From Spirochaetes bacterium RIFOXYC1_FULL_54_7 (GTDB lineage: Bacteria; Spirochaetota; Spirochaetia; Treponematales; UBA12059): DNA of 15,401 bases. The notes under the pieces were generated by a model that saw only the letters and a list, made by a program, of their open reading frames with translations, was not told the origin of the DNA and did no database searches. Location: assembly GCA_001830645.1 (NCBI GenBank), contig MIBM01000422.1, forward strand, positions 6,405 through 21,805, written 5' to 3'. The position numbers were made by a program, and so were the translations under genes. Below are positions 15,118-15,401 of this stretch, one piece after another. How positions within the stretch are numbered: the stretch's first letter is position 1; each line of letters starts with the position of its first letter.

Positions 15118-15401
15118 TCAGGCGTTGGTCGCCCGACCCTTCCAGATGGCATCCAGTACGCCGTTTATGAAACGATATGAATCTTCAGCTCCGTATTCTT
15201 TGGCTATCTCGATGGCCTCGTCTATGGTTATCTGGGCTGGTATGTCGCTCTGGTACAGTATCGAATACACGGCCATGCGCAGGATGGCTACATCGACACG
15301 TTTCAGCCGCTCGAAGCTCCAATGTTCCAGATGTGCCGCTATGGACTTGTCAACCTCGGCCATGTTTTCCAAGGCTCCGGACACGATCAACCCGGCGAAG
15401 G
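15118..15401 (-). CDS. nusB: Transcription antitermination factor NusB (5' end off the right edge)
   Basis: Only the C-terminal 93 or so residues are in the window. The frame is open to the right edge, so the TTG at 15390 is an internal Leu codon, not a start. The run FAGLIVSGALENMAEVDK, RLKRVDVAILRMAVYSILYQ, ITIDEAIEIAKEYG and DSYRFINGVLDAI is the standard order of the NusB C-terminal helices. NusB binds boxA RNA with NusE (ribosomal protein S10) and promotes antitermination, chiefly in rRNA operons. The missing N-terminal part would normally be about 45-55 residues. Its stop codon TGA overlaps the probable Shine-Dalgarno site of the TPR lipoprotein gene, consistent with an operon. Identification is secure. 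Confidence 0.95.
   Translation of the reverse strand, partial: FAGLIVSGALENMAEVDKSIAAHLEHWSFERLKRVDVAILRMAVYSILYQSDIPAQITIDEAIEIAKEYGAEDSYRFINGVLDAIWKGRATNA

Noticed and set aside
1..15401. Mobile elements, CRISPR arrays, tRNA or rRNA genes
   Set aside because: No transposase or integrase motifs, spaced repeats or recognisable RNA gene sequence were found; the window is nearly all protein-coding.

Overview
The window looks like chromosomal DNA of a spirochaete, probably Treponema/Spirochaeta-like with moderate GC. This is an inference: several secreted proteins and lipoproteins lie among housekeeping genes, and the map-htrA adjacency is, from memory, also seen in Treponema. There is no sign of phage, plasmid, insertion sequence, CRISPR array, tRNA or rRNA. 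Coding density is very high and no gene-free stretch exceeds about 150 bases.

Left part (1-4184). A DEAD/DEAH-box helicase of the MrfA/YprA (DUF1998/MZB) family runs off the left edge on the minus strand. Divergent from it is a two-gene plus-strand operon: glgC (ADP-glucose pyrophosphorylase, glycogen synthesis) and, four bases later, a cysteine hydrolase of the isochorismatase superfamily with an intact Asp-Lys-Cys triad. Two candidate promoters with abutting -10 boxes sit between the divergent genes.

Middle and right part (4289-15401). Eight genes all lie on the minus strand, read from right to left: nusB (cut by the right edge), a TPR-like lipoprotein, map (type I methionine aminopeptidase), htrA (periplasmic serine protease with two PDZ domains), a PRPP-dependent phosphoribosyltransferase, a 1018-residue secreted protein with repeated Ig-like/CHB_HEX_C-like modules and a C-terminal beta-helix, an unrecognised secreted protein, and a PQQ-type beta-propeller lipoprotein. 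The last four are tightly coupled: TGATG overlap, ATAA overlap, 2-base gap. The three exported proteins therefore look like one co-expressed envelope module downstream of the HtrA quality-control protease.

The most unusual signal is at 7404. The unrecognised secreted protein has a clear signal peptide and a strong Shine-Dalgarno sequence only if translation starts at an ATA codon that overlaps the preceding stop codon; the first conventional start (TTG, 7362) would remove most of the signal peptide. Other points of interest are an 18-base palindrome in the htrA leader, a perfect 15-base in-frame tandem duplication in the lipoprotein gene, and the pairing of glgC with an unassigned cysteine hydrolase.
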